A DNA stretch of 64,000 nucleotides from Pseudogracilibacillus sp037892545. GTDB lineage: Bacteria; Bacillota; Bacilli; Bacillales; Amphibacillaceae. A program made the translations under genes and the position numbers. How positions within the stretch are numbered: the first letter of the stretch is position 1; each line of letters starts with the position of its first letter. The DNA is taken from NCBI RefSeq assembly GCF_037892545.1, contig NZ_JBBKBG010000008.1, positions 16,959 through 80,958 on the forward strand, written 5' to 3'. Below the pieces are notes generated by a model. It was given only the letters and a program-made list of their open reading frames with translations, did not search any database and had not been told where the DNA came from. This document shows, piece after piece, positions 15,695-25,270 of the stretch.

Positions 15695-15979
15695 CTACTT
15701 TTTGTTTTTCCATCCAAGTAGTAAAGGACTTATATTAAGAATGATTGATAGGATAGTGAATATCAATAATGTTATTTCCATTGTTGGTACGACATCTTCT
15801 AATGCAGACCAATCTTCTGTCTTTACCCAATCAGACACTATTTTATACTGTGCGATAACTGTTAAAGTAGTAAAGGATAAAGCTGTAGCCATTGCCACCT
15901 GGTAATTTTTTCCCGTGCCATACATAAAGAGATTAATAAAAGTTGCTATTATAGCAATGAACCCGAAAATGAACCACAT
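15695..15979 (-). CDS. three-helix membrane protein of unknown function
   Basis: A 94-aa protein with three predicted membrane segments (about 2-21, 31-45 and 65-88) and a WVKTEDWSALEDVVPTME loop. I do not recognise the family. The ATG at 15979 has GAGGAGTG seven bases upstream and is preferred over the upstream GTG. Its position between the nos operon and a second small membrane protein on the same strand suggests a respiratory or membrane-stress context, but nothing specific can be claimed. Confidence 0.7.
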   Translation of the reverse strand: MWFIFGFIAIIATFINLFMYGTGKNYQVAMATALSFTTLTVIAQYKIVSDWVKTEDWSALEDVVPTMEITLLIFTILSIILNISPLLLGWKNKK

Positions 15980-16067
15980 ATGTAACACTCCTCACTTTTC
16001 CAATATGCAGATGAAAATGTCATAGAAAACAAAGAAGTTTGAACCTTCTATTATATATAGAATAATA

Positions 16068-16379
16068 CTATCCCCACCACATTGCTAGTACAAATAAAGA
16101 CCAAAATGAAACGAAAAAGCCGATAAAAACATTGGCAAGTAATAAAGTGGTATATATTTTTGGGTTTACTTTTTGTTTGGCTAATAGAATAGTATTCATT
16201 ACAAATGAAATAATAAACAAGCTGATGCTTATGATCGTTACGACGATGAGTGTTTTAAATGGATCTTGATAAAATAAATGATCAGCAAAATAGTAAGCAA
16301 TATCTTGCGCAAACCACCCTAGAAAGGCTGCGAATAATATCATAACCATGAGAATGATTGATATGATGTTTCTTTTCAT
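16068..16379 (-). CDS. small membrane protein of unknown function
   Basis: A 103-aa protein with three predicted membrane segments (about 4-25, 42-63 and 78-100), not recognised. GGAGGG lies seven bases before the ATG at 16379 and four before the ATG at 16382; the second start is slightly better. It precedes the other small membrane protein on the same strand with an 88-bp gap, so the two may be co-transcribed. Confidence 0.7.
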   Translation of the reverse strand: MKRNIISIILMVMILFAAFLGWFAQDIAYYFADHLFYQDPFKTLIVVTIISISLFIISFVMNTILLAKQKVNPKIYTTLLLANVFIGFFVSFWSLFVLAMWWG

Positions 16380-16625
16380 CATTTTCCCTCCAAGTATGCA
16401 TCAAAATGATTCAATTGTTATAAAATTGTACTCCTCAAATGAAAATATCATGATAAATTCTACATACATGAAGAAACAATTTGTTTCTTCAAATCATATA
16501 TGTAGAAGGGGAGGCATGTCAACTGACAAAAGTTATATTAGATATGTATATGTGCTTATGTATATATGGAACAACTCCAAAAAGCATACCTACATTTCAA
16601 AGCATAATTGAAATTTAGTTCTTTA

Positions 16626-16683
16626 TTGACAAATGAACAAGATGATTTTATGATTGAATTTATTGAGAATGATTATCATTACT
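16626..16683 (+). promoter_or_regulatory. Fur-controlled promoter of the siderophore operon
   Basis: A perfect -35 TTGACA (16626-16631) and a -10 TATGAT (16649-16654) are 17 bp apart. Eleven bases after the -10 begins GAGAATGATTATCATTACT (16665-16683), a close match to the Fur box, covering the expected transcription start. The untranslated leader to the ATPase gene is about 150 bp. The rest of the 16380-16828 interval shows no gene. Confidence 0.85.
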
Positions 16684-16828
16684 ACCTAAATTTTCTCCTA
16701 TACAAGATATATTAAGGAGATAGTTTTATTCTTATTGTTCTACACCATTACATGATACAAATGATAGTTTGTTCATGCAAAAAATTTTCGAATTTCCACG
16801 TTTTTTTAAAAATTAAAGGAGTGTTCAT

Positions 16829-17632
16829 ATGGGAGCTTTTAAGGTGGAGCAGGTGGCAGTAGGCTATTCGAATATGTTAATTATAGATGAATTAAGTGTG
16901 TCGATACCAAAGGGGAAGATTACGACGATTATTGGACCGAATGGTTGTGGGAAATCTACGTTATTAAAGGCTATTTCGAGAATTCTTAAAACGAAAAATG
17001 GTTCAGTTCTTTTAGACGGAAAAGATATTCATCAATTAGGAACAAAGGAAGTGGCAAAAAAACTAGCAATTTTGCCACAAACGGCAGAAGCGCCTGGTGG
17101 CTTAACGGTGTATGAACTTGTTTCATATGGTCGCTTTCCACACCAGAAAGGTTTTGTATCGCTTAAACGGGAGGATTATGAATATATCAATTGGGCAATT
17201 GATGTGACAGGATTAAATGAATTGAAGGATCGACCAATAGATGCGTTATCAGGTGGTCAAAGACAACGAGTTTGGATTGCTATGGCTCTTGCGCAAGATA
17301 CGGAAATTTTAATTTTGGATGAACCAACAACGTATTTAGACATGGCACATCAGCTTGATATTTTATTACTCTTACAAAAACTGAATCGTGAGGAAGGAAG
17401 AACGATTGTTATGGTACTGCATGATTTAAATCATGCATCACGCTTTTCTCACTATTTAATCGCGATGCGCGATGGTACTTTAATTACGGAAGGAGCGCCA
17501 GAAGAAGTGATGACATGTCATTACTTACAAAAAATATTTCATATAGAGGCAAGTTTAGCTACTTGTCCATTTAGTGCAAATCCGATTTGCTTATCTTATC
17601 AATTATGTAAGGAATCCAATGTTATGCAATAA
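16829..17632 (+). CDS. iron-siderophore ABC transporter ATP-binding protein (FecE/FhuC type)
   Basis: A 267-aa importer ATPase: Walker A GPNGCGKST (about residue 38), Q-loop ILPQTAEAP, signature LSGGQRQRVWIAMALAQ (about 142), Walker B ILILDEPTTYLD (about 163) and H-loop VLHDLNHA. The YLD variant of Walker B and the C-terminal Cys-containing tail (TCPFSANPIC) match YusV/FhuC-like ferric-siderophore ATPases. It is first in the Fur-controlled operon with two permeases, two binding proteins and a reductase. Confidence 0.93.
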   Translation: MGAFKVEQVAVGYSNMLIIDELSVSIPKGKITTIIGPNGCGKSTLLKAISRILKTKNGSVLLDGKDIHQLGTKEVAKKLAILPQTAEAPGGLTVYELVSYGRFPHQKGFVSLKREDYEYINWAIDVTGLNELKDRPIDALSGGQRQRVWIAMALAQDTEILILDEPTTYLDMAHQLDILLLLQKLNREEGRTIVMVLHDLNHASRFSHYLIAMRDGTLITEGAPEEVMTCHYLQKIFHIEASLATCPFSANPICLSYQLCKESNVMQ

Positions 17633-17707
17633 GTTGTTGTGTGTGATGGATGCATGTGTAGTTCAACATAGTAATAATTAACTTATTTGCTTTAAAGGAG
17701 GAAGGGA

Positions 17708-18739
17708 ATGATTGCGTCATCACATTTGTCAGGCTCTAAACATCATCGTCCTATAAGAGCGATGATCGTTTTAATAATAGGTATTGTCGGATTAATTTTT
17801 GCTATTGGCTTATCGATTTCATTGGGAGCGGCAAATATACAGTTAACTACCGTTTGGACAGCGGTATTCCATCATGATCCAATGTTAACGACACATCAAA
17901 TTATTTGGGAAATTCGTTTGCCACGTGTATTAGGTGCGGCAATGGTAGGGGCTTGTTTTGCAGTAGCTGGTGCATTAATGCAAGGCATGACCCGAAACCC
18001 ATTAGCAGACTCTGGTTTGTTAGGTATCAATGCTGGTGCGGCATGTATGCTTGCGATTTGTTTTGCTTTTTGGCCAAATTTACCTTATATGTATTTGATT
18101 TTGTATGCATTTTTAGGTGCTGGTGTGGGTGCATGTATTGTATATGGTATTGGTTCTATGTCGAGAAGTGGTTTAACACCAATGCGGCTCGTCCTTGCTG
18201 GTGCAGCTGTAAGTGCTTTGCTTGGTGCATTAAGTGAAGGAATTGCTTTATATTTCCAAATTGGTCAAGATTTAGCCTTTTGGTATGCAGGTGGTGTTTC
18301 AGGAACGACATGGATGCATCTGAAAGTGATGGCACCATGGTTGCTTGCGGCAATGGTAGGGGCGATGTTTTTATCCCGCTCGATTACATTGCTCAGTCTC
18401 GGAGAGGAAGTATCTATTGGATTAGGGCAGCGAACGAAAACGATTAAAGTTATTGGCATGTTACTCGTGCTTATTTTAGCAGGTGCAGCAGTTTCAGTTG
18501 TTGGAGCGGTCGGATTTGTTGGATTAATTGTTCCACATGTTGCACGTTTTTTAGTAGGTCATGATTATCGGTGGATTATTCCATGTTCCATTATTTATGG
18601 AGGATTACTAGTCGTTCTCGCTGATTTAGCTGCAAGAATGATTCATCCACCTTATGAAACTCCAATCGGTGCACTTATTGCTGTTATTGGTGTTCCTTTC
18701 TTCCTTTATCTTGCCAGAAAAGGAGGAAAAGAAATATGA
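17708..18739 (+). CDS. FecCD-family siderophore permease
   Basis: A 343-aa permease with about ten membrane segments and the family motifs RLPRVLGAAMVGACFAVAG, QGMTRNPLADSGLLGINAGA and VGFVGLIVPHVARFLVG. It forms a heterodimeric channel with the next gene, whose ATG overlaps its end by 4 nt. AAAGGAGG precedes the ATG. Part of the ferric-siderophore importer. Confidence 0.94.
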   Translation: MIASSHLSGSKHHRPIRAMIVLIIGIVGLIFAIGLSISLGAANIQLTTVWTAVFHHDPMLTTHQIIWEIRLPRVLGAAMVGACFAVAGALMQGMTRNPLADSGLLGINAGAACMLAICFAFWPNLPYMYLILYAFLGAGVGACIVYGIGSMSRSGLTPMRLVLAGAAVSALLGALSEGIALYFQIGQDLAFWYAGGVSGTTWMHLKVMAPWLLAAMVGAMFLSRSITLLSLGEEVSIGLGQRTKTIKVIGMLLVLILAGAAVSVVGAVGFVGLIVPHVARFLVGHDYRWIIPCSIIYGGLLVVLADLAARMIHPPYETPIGALIAVIGVPFFLYLARKGGKEI

Positions 18740-19767
18740 AACGATACATGACAAGTACGCAGAGGAAGACACAGTTAAGAAATTGGACTGTCATGATAAG
18801 TCTTTTTTTATTTATTATTTTAGTAGTTGTTATTAGCATGAATACTGGATTTATTAAATTATCCCCGTTAGAACTTTTTTATACCCTATTCGGTTTTGGG
18901 ACGAGTGAGCAAGCATTAATTTTATTTGAATTTCGTTTACCGAGAATTGTATTATCCATTCTTGTTGGGATGGGACTGGCAGTGTCTGGAGCAATACTTC
19001 AAGGGGTTACGAGAAATGCATTAGCAGATCCTGGAATTTTAGGAATAAATGCTGGTGCAGGGTTAATGGTAATGTTATATATTTCCTATTTCCCGTCGAC
19101 GACAAATACACCTATATTTATTTTGCCAGTTTTAGCTTTTATTGGTGCGACTGCTGCAGCATCATGTATTTATATATTGTCTTATAAAAGAGATGAAGGT
19201 ATTTCCCCTGTACGTTTATTATTAACAGGAGTCGCAATTGCAGCAGGTATTAGTTCGGCCATGATTATTTTAACTTTGCGCCTTAGTCCAGAAAGTTATC
19301 AATTTGTGGCAACGTGGTTAGCTGGTAGTATTTGGGGCTCAAATTGGAAATTTGTCTTAGCACTACTACCTTGGATCATTATTTTAATCATATTTGCCTA
19401 TGTAAAAGCAAATGTGTTAAATATATTGAATTTAGGTGATGTAACAGCTGTAGGGTTAGGAGCTTCTATAGAAAAAGAGCGTCGGTTATTATTACTAGCT
19501 GCCGTTGGTTTAGCAGGAGCAAGTGTATCTGTTAGTGGTGGTATCGGTTTTGTTGGATTAATTGGACCTCATTTAGCGAGACAATTAGTTGGAGCAAGGC
19601 ATCAAATCTTGATTCCAACATCTGCTCTCGTCGGTGGTTTATTAGTGTTAGTTGCAGATACAATTGGACGATGGATTTTACAACCTTCTGAAATTCCAGC
19701 GGGGATTATAGTTGCGATAATTGGTGCACCATATTTTCTTTATTTATTAACTCGTTTAGAAGATTAA
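18736..19767 (+). CDS. FecCD-family siderophore permease, second subunit
   Basis: A 343-aa permease with the same fold as its neighbour: FRLPRIVLSILVGMGLAVSG, QGVTRNALADPGILGINAGA and IGFVGLIGPHLARQLVG. The two permeases differ clearly in the membrane segments, as in other heterodimeric FecC/FecD or FhuB-like pairs. Its ATG overlaps the preceding gene by 4 nt and has AGGAGG upstream, showing translational coupling. Confidence 0.94.
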   Translation: MKRYMTSTQRKTQLRNWTVMISLFLFIILVVVISMNTGFIKLSPLELFYTLFGFGTSEQALILFEFRLPRIVLSILVGMGLAVSGAILQGVTRNALADPGILGINAGAGLMVMLYISYFPSTTNTPIFILPVLAFIGATAAASCIYILSYKRDEGISPVRLLLTGVAIAAGISSAMIILTLRLSPESYQFVATWLAGSIWGSNWKFVLALLPWIIILIIFAYVKANVLNILNLGDVTAVGLGASIEKERRLLLLAAVGLAGASVSVSGGIGFVGLIGPHLARQLVGARHQILIPTSALVGGLLVLVADTIGRWILQPSEIPAGIIVAIIGAPYFLYLLTRLED

Positions 19768-19792
19768 AATATAAAAATTGGAGAGAAAAACA

Positions 19793-20749
19793 ATGCTAAT
19801 TTTAAGAAAAGTACTCGTGAGCTTTTTTTCATTCTTATTTATATTAGTTGGCTGTCAGGACAATGTGTCGGAAGATGATGTAAAAGAAACAAATGATCAT
19901 ACAGTGGATGAGCATGTCCTAACAGATGCAATGGGAAATGAAGTGACAATTCCTGCAAATCCTGATCGTGTTATCGCCTCTTATTTAGAAGATTATTTGC
20001 TTGCACTTGGAATAACTCCTGTAGCACAGTGGGCAATTCATGATGGTGCATCTATTCAAGATTATTTACAGGAAGATTTAAAAGATGTACCGACTATCCC
20101 TTATGACTTACCTTTTGAAGTTGTTACAAGCTTTTCACCTGATTTATTAATTATGAGTAGTGCAGATATGGTAGAAGGAGAAAAATATGAACAATACTCA
20201 AAAATTGCACCGACATATGTGTTAGATTTAGAAAACAATAGTGATTGGCGTGAAAAGTTATTAAAAATTGGAGAGGTTTTCGACAAACAGGATGAAGCGG
20301 AAAAAGTATTAGTTACTTATGATGAAAAAGCAAAAGAATCCAAACAACTATTGAAAGATTCTATGGGGAATCAGTCAGTAGCTGCTATTTGGTTAGTGAA
20401 TAATACTTTCTTTATTGTCAGTGATAAAGTATCTAGTGGTGTAGTATTATACGATGATTTAGGACTGGAAAAACCGAATGTAGTGGAAGAAATCTCTACT
20501 ACTGCAACAGATAATTGGTCAGAAATATCCTTAGAGAAATTAGCGGAGTTAGATGCAGATCATCTATTCTTAGTTAATAGTGATAAAGGAAATGGGGCAA
20601 AAATGTTAGAAGACCCTATATGGAAAGATATACCCGCTGTAAAAAAGGGCCAAATTTACGAATACGAAGCAGATTCTGCTTGGCTTTATTCAGGCCCAAT
20701 TGCTAATACACAAATCATTGATGATGTAATGACATCACTGATTAAATAA
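19793..20749 (+). CDS. siderophore-binding lipoprotein 1
   Basis: A 318-aa lipoprotein with lipobox LVGC (Cys near residue 22) and a periplasmic-binding-protein type III fold: TDAMGNEVTIPANPDRVIA at the start of the mature domain and a long central helix with QDEAEKVLVTYDEKAKESKQ. The ATG at 19793 follows GGAGAG; an upstream TTG is less likely. It should capture a ferric siderophore outside the membrane and dock on the FecCD pair. A second, distinct binding protein follows 14 bp later, so the importer probably takes two ligands. Confidence 0.92.
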   Translation: MLILRKVLVSFFSFLFILVGCQDNVSEDDVKETNDHTVDEHVLTDAMGNEVTIPANPDRVIASYLEDYLLALGITPVAQWAIHDGASIQDYLQEDLKDVPTIPYDLPFEVVTSFSPDLLIMSSADMVEGEKYEQYSKIAPTYVLDLENNSDWREKLLKIGEVFDKQDEAEKVLVTYDEKAKESKQLLKDSMGNQSVAAIWLVNNTFFIVSDKVSSGVVLYDDLGLEKPNVVEEISTTATDNWSEISLEKLAELDADHLFLVNSDKGNGAKMLEDPIWKDIPAVKKGQIYEYEADSAWLYSGPIANTQIIDDVMTSLIK

Positions 20750-20763
20750 GGAGATGTGACGAC

Positions 20764-21699
20764 TTGAAAAAACATACATTTATTATATTTGCGATGTTTA
20801 TCATACTTTCTGCATGTAGTTCAACGATGGAGGATACAGATAAACTAGATAATACAACAGAAGAAACGAGAATGTTTGAGACGGTAAATGGAGAAATTGA
20901 GATACCAAATAAACCGAAGCGGATAGTGACAGATTTTTATGGTGGAGAGTTGCTTACTGTCGGAGCAAATGTGGTAGGGGTCGAACCGACTGCTTTTGAT
21001 CATCCTTTTATTCAGGATAAATTAGAAGAAACGGAGGATATCGGGGAACCGATTAATATTGAAAAAGTATTATCGCTTCAACCAGATTTAATTGTTGTGA
21101 TGTATGATGATCATTACGAGCAACTATCAGAAATTGCTCCAACCGTTTATATTCCATATGGTACAACAACGAATATAGAAGAAACGGTACAATTATTTGC
21201 CGATTTAACTGGAAACGAAGAGGAAGGGAAGGCGTTTTTAAGTAAATTTGCGGCTAAGGCAGAAGAAGGACGGGAAAAATTAAAAGATGTCATCAATGAA
21301 AATGATACATTTGGAATTTACGAATTAACAGATAAAGGGGATATATGGATTTTTGGAGATAATGCTGGACGAGGAGGACAAGCATTATACAATGCATTAC
21401 AACTGGAAATGCCCCATAAAAATGAGAACAACGACCAAACCCTTCAGTTATCTATGGAAGTATTGCCGGAATATGCGGCTGATTATATGTTTTTAACAAC
21501 TTATGACCCTGAAAATAAAGGAGAAGCATTAGAAGAATTAAAAGCTTCATCCATTTGGCAAGGGTTGGATGCTACGAAAAACGAACGGATTTTTTACAAC
21601 GATTTTGATACGTTTTATAGATACGACCCAATTGCAGTGTATGAACAAATCGATTTGTTTGTAGAGATGATACTTGAAAGTAATCAAGCTATAGAATAA
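20764..21699 (+). CDS. siderophore-binding lipoprotein 2, FhuD/YxeB-like
   Basis: A 311-aa lipoprotein starting at a TTG with AAGGAGATG upstream. The lipobox is LSAC (Cys near 18). The mature domain begins GEIEIPNKPKRIVTDFYGG, resembling the hydroxamate-binding FhuD/YxeB group more than the first binding protein does. Within the operon it offers a second specificity for the same permease and ATPase. Ligand identity is inferred only from resemblance. Confidence 0.9.
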   Translation: MKKHTFIIFAMFIILSACSSTMEDTDKLDNTTEETRMFETVNGEIEIPNKPKRIVTDFYGGELLTVGANVVGVEPTAFDHPFIQDKLEETEDIGEPINIEKVLSLQPDLIVVMYDDHYEQLSEIAPTVYIPYGTTTNIEETVQLFADLTGNEEEGKAFLSKFAAKAEEGREKLKDVINENDTFGIYELTDKGDIWIFGDNAGRGGQALYNALQLEMPHKNENNDQTLQLSMEVLPEYAADYMFLTTYDPENKGEALEELKASSIWQGLDATKNERIFYNDFDTFYRYDPIAVYEQIDLFVEMILESNQAIE

Positions 21700-21765
21700 A
21701 TGTCGTACATGTTCGTGATTTATTGAAATGGATTAAAAATGTGGATGGATAAAGGGGCAAAGAAA

Positions 21766-22824
21766 ATGGATGCGGAACAATTATATGATGTGACGATTAT
21801 TGGTGGTGGACCAGCAGGACTTTTTGCTGCTTTTTATAGTGGTTTAAGGGAAATGAAAACAAAGATAATTGAGTATCAACCGAACTTGGGTGGGAAGGTA
21901 CATGTATATCCAGAGAAGTTGATATGGGATATAGGCGGCATACCACCAATAACTGGGAATGAATTTATTGATCATGTTGTCCAACAAGGATTAACATTTG
22001 ATCCAACAGTGTTATTAGGTGAAAAAGTGACGTCATTAGATAAAAATGAGGCAAATCATTTTGTGATTAATACGGTATCTGGTCATACACATTATTCAAA
22101 AACAGTTGTGTTAGCAATTGGTAGTGGCATTTTAACCCCGACAAAATTAGATATTGTAGGCGCAGAACGTTTTGAGGTATCAAATTTACAATATACCGTA
22201 CCATCATTAGCTCGTTTTAAAGATAAGGTGGTGCTTATTTCAGGCGGTGGAAATTCTGCTGTCGATTGGGCCAATGAATTAGAACCGATAGCGAAAAAAG
22301 TTTATTTAATTTATCGTAAAGACTTATTAAAAGGACATGAAGCGGAAGTGTCAAAATTATCCGATAGTAATGTTGAATGTCTATTAAATACATCTATTCA
22401 ACAGTTAATTGCAGCAAAAGATAAGGAAACAATTGAAAAAGTAGAATTAATAAATAATGAAAATGGTCAAACAACGCTTCTTTCAGTTGATGAGGTCGTC
22501 ATCAACCATGGTTTTAAAATGGATCATCATCTTATTCAAAATAGTCCATTACAAATCGACATGGCAAATGAATATGGGGTTGAAGGGTCATCGATGAGTG
22601 AAACATCTATTGAAGGATTATATGCTGTTGGTGATATATTACATCATAGTGGGAAGTTACATCTTATTGCTGGGGCATTTCAAGATGCAGCAAATGCAAT
22701 TAATAAAGCAAAACAATATATAACGCCACATGCAAACGAACAAGCGATGGTTTCTTCACATAATGAGCGATTTAAAGAAAAAAATCGTGAAATAATCAAG
22801 CATTTACACAAACTAGCAGAATAA
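21766..22824 (+). CDS. FAD-dependent ferredoxin-NADP reductase-like protein (YumC/YcgT/IruO group)
   Basis: A 352-aa flavoprotein with FAD-binding IIGGGPAGLFAAFYSG (about residues 12-27), NADPH-binding LISGGGNSAVDWANEL (about 156-171) and C-terminal FAD motif YAVGDILHH. It lacks the CxxC of thioredoxin reductase and so belongs to the thioredoxin-reductase-like ferredoxin-NADP reductases. IruO of Staphylococcus and Fur-regulated YcgT are relatives; IruO reduces hydroxamate siderophores to release iron. The place at the end of this operon supports that role. The ATG at 21766 after AAAGGGG is preferred over 21739. Confidence 0.88.
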   Translation: MDAEQLYDVTIIGGGPAGLFAAFYSGLREMKTKIIEYQPNLGGKVHVYPEKLIWDIGGIPPITGNEFIDHVVQQGLTFDPTVLLGEKVTSLDKNEANHFVINTVSGHTHYSKTVVLAIGSGILTPTKLDIVGAERFEVSNLQYTVPSLARFKDKVVLISGGGNSAVDWANELEPIAKKVYLIYRKDLLKGHEAEVSKLSDSNVECLLNTSIQQLIAAKDKETIEKVELINNENGQTTLLSVDEVVINHGFKMDHHLIQNSPLQIDMANEYGVEGSSMSETSIEGLYAVGDILHHSGKLHLIAGAFQDAANAINKAKQYITPHANEQAMVSSHNERFKEKNREIIKHLHKLAE

Positions 22825-22989
22825 GCGTAACTCCTCACAACTGATATAATCTATATTTGGTGAAAAGACAACCGATAAAGTACGCAAAAAGGGTATTTGA
22901 ATGAGTAAAAATAATCTTAACAGTATATGTTTCCGAAATTTACAGGACTCCCGTATAATGGAAGTATATAACTAAAAGGATGGATCCGA

Positions 22990-24870
22990 ATGTTAAGATT
23001 AGAAAACATTAGTAAATCACATGGAGAAAAATTACTTTTTTCCAATCTACATACAATCATTCGTGAAAATGACCGTATCGGTTTAATTGGACCAAATGGA
23101 ACGGGAAAATCGACTTTATTAAAAATAATTGCTGGTCAAGAAACAGCGGATAATGGAGAACTTATTCATGCAAAAGATTTTACTGTCGCTTATTTACCAC
23201 AAGAAGAACGAATGGAAGAGGAGAAGACAGTAATCGATTATATTTTTCAAAGTGATGTTCCGATGATGCGACTAATTCGATCATATGAACAAATTAGTCT
23301 CTCCTTAGAACAGAATCCTCAAGATGAAAATATCCAACAACAGCTGTTACGTTTACAAGAAAAAATGGATGCAGAAAATGCTTGGGATGCGCAAACAGTC
23401 GTTCAAACAGTTTTATCAAAGTTAGGAATTACTTTTTATAATAAAAATGTGCAACATTTATCAGGAGGACAGAAAAAGCGAGTCGCACTAGCAAAAGCTT
23501 TAATTGAGCCGGCAGATTTGCTTATATTAGATGAACCAACAAACCATTTAGATAATGTAACAATCCAATGGTTAGAGCAATTTTTAGCGAATTATCGAGG
23601 AGCATTACTAATTGTGACACATGATCGTTATTTTTTAAATCGTGTGACGAATTATATTTATGAATTAGATCATGGTCAATTGTACACGTATGAAGGGAAT
23701 TATGAGACCTTCGTTGAAAAGAAAATGATTCGACAAGAAGAAGAACGGATTGCAGAGCAAAAACATAAAAATCGTCTGAGAAATGAAATGGAATGGTTAA
23801 AACGCGGTGCCCGTGCTCGTTCGACGAAACAACGTGCACGTATTGAACGAATTCAACAAATGCAAGAGCGTACATTTCATAAGAGTGACGAACAGATTGA
23901 AATCCAAGTTGGTGCATCTAAATTAGGATCAAAAGTAATCGAACTGGAAAATGCTTCGAAAAAAATAAATGAAAGAACCTTATGGGAAAGCTTTTCTTTT
24001 ATCGTTACACCGGATAGTAGAATCGGTATTATTGGTCCGAATGGTGCTGGGAAATCTACGTTATTAGATGTGATTGCCGGACGATTAAAGGTTGATAGTG
24101 GTACGGTAACAATCGGTGAAACAGTTAAAATCGGTTATTACAAACAAGGAGAAGAAGAGCTTGACCCTAATATGCGAATTATTGAATATATAAAAGAAGT
24201 AGCAGAGGTCATTACGACCGTTGATGGGATTCAAATTACGGCTGAGCAAATGTTAGAACGATTTCTTTTTTCTCGTTACCAACAATGGGGCTATATAAAA
24301 AGCTTATCCGGTGGAGAGCGAAGAAGACTCTATTTATTAAAGATTTTAATGGCTGAACCGAATGTGTTACTTCTCGATGAGCCAACAAATGATTTAGATA
24401 TTCAAACATTAACCATTTTAGAAGAATATATCGAACAGTTCCCAGGTGTCGTGATGACGGTATCCCATGACCGTTATTTTCTAGATAGAATTGCTGATAT
24501 GCTATTGGTTGTAGATGGAAAAGGCGCAATCGATATTGTGTATGGAAATTACACAGATTATATGGAGAAAACGATCGAAGAAACACGCGAAATGAAACAG
24601 CAACAGAAGGAACAGAAAGAGAAAGCTCCAACCCCAAAAAAGAAAAAACTATCCTATCTGGAACAAAAAGAATGGGAAAGTATTGAAGATGAAATTGCGG
24701 CACTTGAAGCCGAAGCCGAAGCTATTGAAACGGCGATTAATGAAGCTGGGAATGACATTGAAAAAGTGCAACAACTATATGAAGCCCAACAAGCAAAAGA
24801 GCGAGAAGTGGAAGAAAAAATGGAACGTTGGGAAGAACTATCCTTGCTTGTTGAAGCATTAGAAGAATAG
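22990..24870 (+). CDS. yfmR: ABC-F family ATPase, YfmR/Uup-like
   Basis: A 626-aa protein with two ABC domains and no membrane span. First domain: GPNGTGKST, LSGGQKKRVALAKAL, LLILDEPTNHLD; second: GPNGAGKST, LSGGERRRLYLLKIL, VLLLDEPTNDLD. The linker between them (about residues 240-310) carries ARARSTKQRARIERIQ, typical of the Uup/YfmR group, and the C-terminus has a charged coiled coil. ABC-F proteins bind the ribosome and resolve stalled translation; YfmR/Uup members act in elongation at difficult sequences. It is monocistronic, with its own terminator. Confidence 0.92.
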   Translation: MLRLENISKSHGEKLLFSNLHTIIRENDRIGLIGPNGTGKSTLLKIIAGQETADNGELIHAKDFTVAYLPQEERMEEEKTVIDYIFQSDVPMMRLIRSYEQISLSLEQNPQDENIQQQLLRLQEKMDAENAWDAQTVVQTVLSKLGITFYNKNVQHLSGGQKKRVALAKALIEPADLLILDEPTNHLDNVTIQWLEQFLANYRGALLIVTHDRYFLNRVTNYIYELDHGQLYTYEGNYETFVEKKMIRQEEERIAEQKHKNRLRNEMEWLKRGARARSTKQRARIERIQQMQERTFHKSDEQIEIQVGASKLGSKVIELENASKKINERTLWESFSFIVTPDSRIGIIGPNGAGKSTLLDVIAGRLKVDSGTVTIGETVKIGYYKQGEEELDPNMRIIEYIKEVAEVITTVDGIQITAEQMLERFLFSRYQQWGYIKSLSGGERRRLYLLKILMAEPNVLLLDEPTNDLDIQTLTILEEYIEQFPGVVMTVSHDRYFLDRIADMLLVVDGKGAIDIVYGNYTDYMEKTIEETREMKQQQKEQKEKAPTPKKKKLSYLEQKEWESIEDEIAALEAEAEAIETAINEAGNDIEKVQQLYEAQQAKEREVEEKMERWEELSLLVEALEE

Positions 24871-24904
24871 ACAATATTATACGTTTTATCTAGACGTATA
24901 GATG

Positions 24905-24940
24905 AAAAAACATCTCTATATAATGGGAGATGTTTTTTTA
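24905..24940 (+). terminator. Rho-independent terminator of yfmR
   Basis: A stem AAAAAACATCTC/GAGATGTTTTTT (24905-24916 with 24927-24938) about 35 bp after the stop, with A and T runs on either side, so it can work in both directions. Confidence 0.85.
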
Positions 24941-25229
24941 TTGTACTTGTTTATTTTCAAATAAGAAAAATTCAAATCTTTGTTCACGTAAAATAAGTAT
25001 CGCTTCATTTACGCCTTCAGCTGTTTCATCTGTTGGTTGATTTATATTTAATAAGGCAATAGAGTCTAGTTCTGCTTGCAATAAAGCAGGTATTACTTGT
25101 TCTGATGAATAGGTTGCCCAGCATCACCAAGAATATTATAATGGACGACCGTATATTCTAATGTTTCTTCTTATGACTGTGTAAACAAAATAAAAAGCAA
25201 AGACTTATAAATGCGTACATACGACTCAT
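24938..25229 (-). pseudogene. decayed small secreted-protein gene with two frameshifts
   Basis: An ATG with a GGAGG site begins a signal-like stretch MSRMYAFISLCFLFCLHSH and soon stops. After a frame change the sense continues as EETLEYTVVHYNILGDAGQP, and after another change as a 55-residue run to TAA (24938) containing SIALLNINQPTDETAEG and ILREQRFEFFLFENKQVQ. Three good fragments in three frames in the right order indicate a once intact gene of about 95 codons. I do not recognise the family. It fills most of the gap between yfmR and the exporter gene. Confidence 0.65.
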
Positions 25230-25270
25230 CGTGACTTCTTTCCTCCAGTTGCTTATATAAACGTCTCTAC

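Noticed and set aside
16348..16611. Plus-strand frame of 87 codons before the Fur promoter
   Set aside because: It starts inside the opposite gene, lacks a ribosome site and has no coding-like composition.
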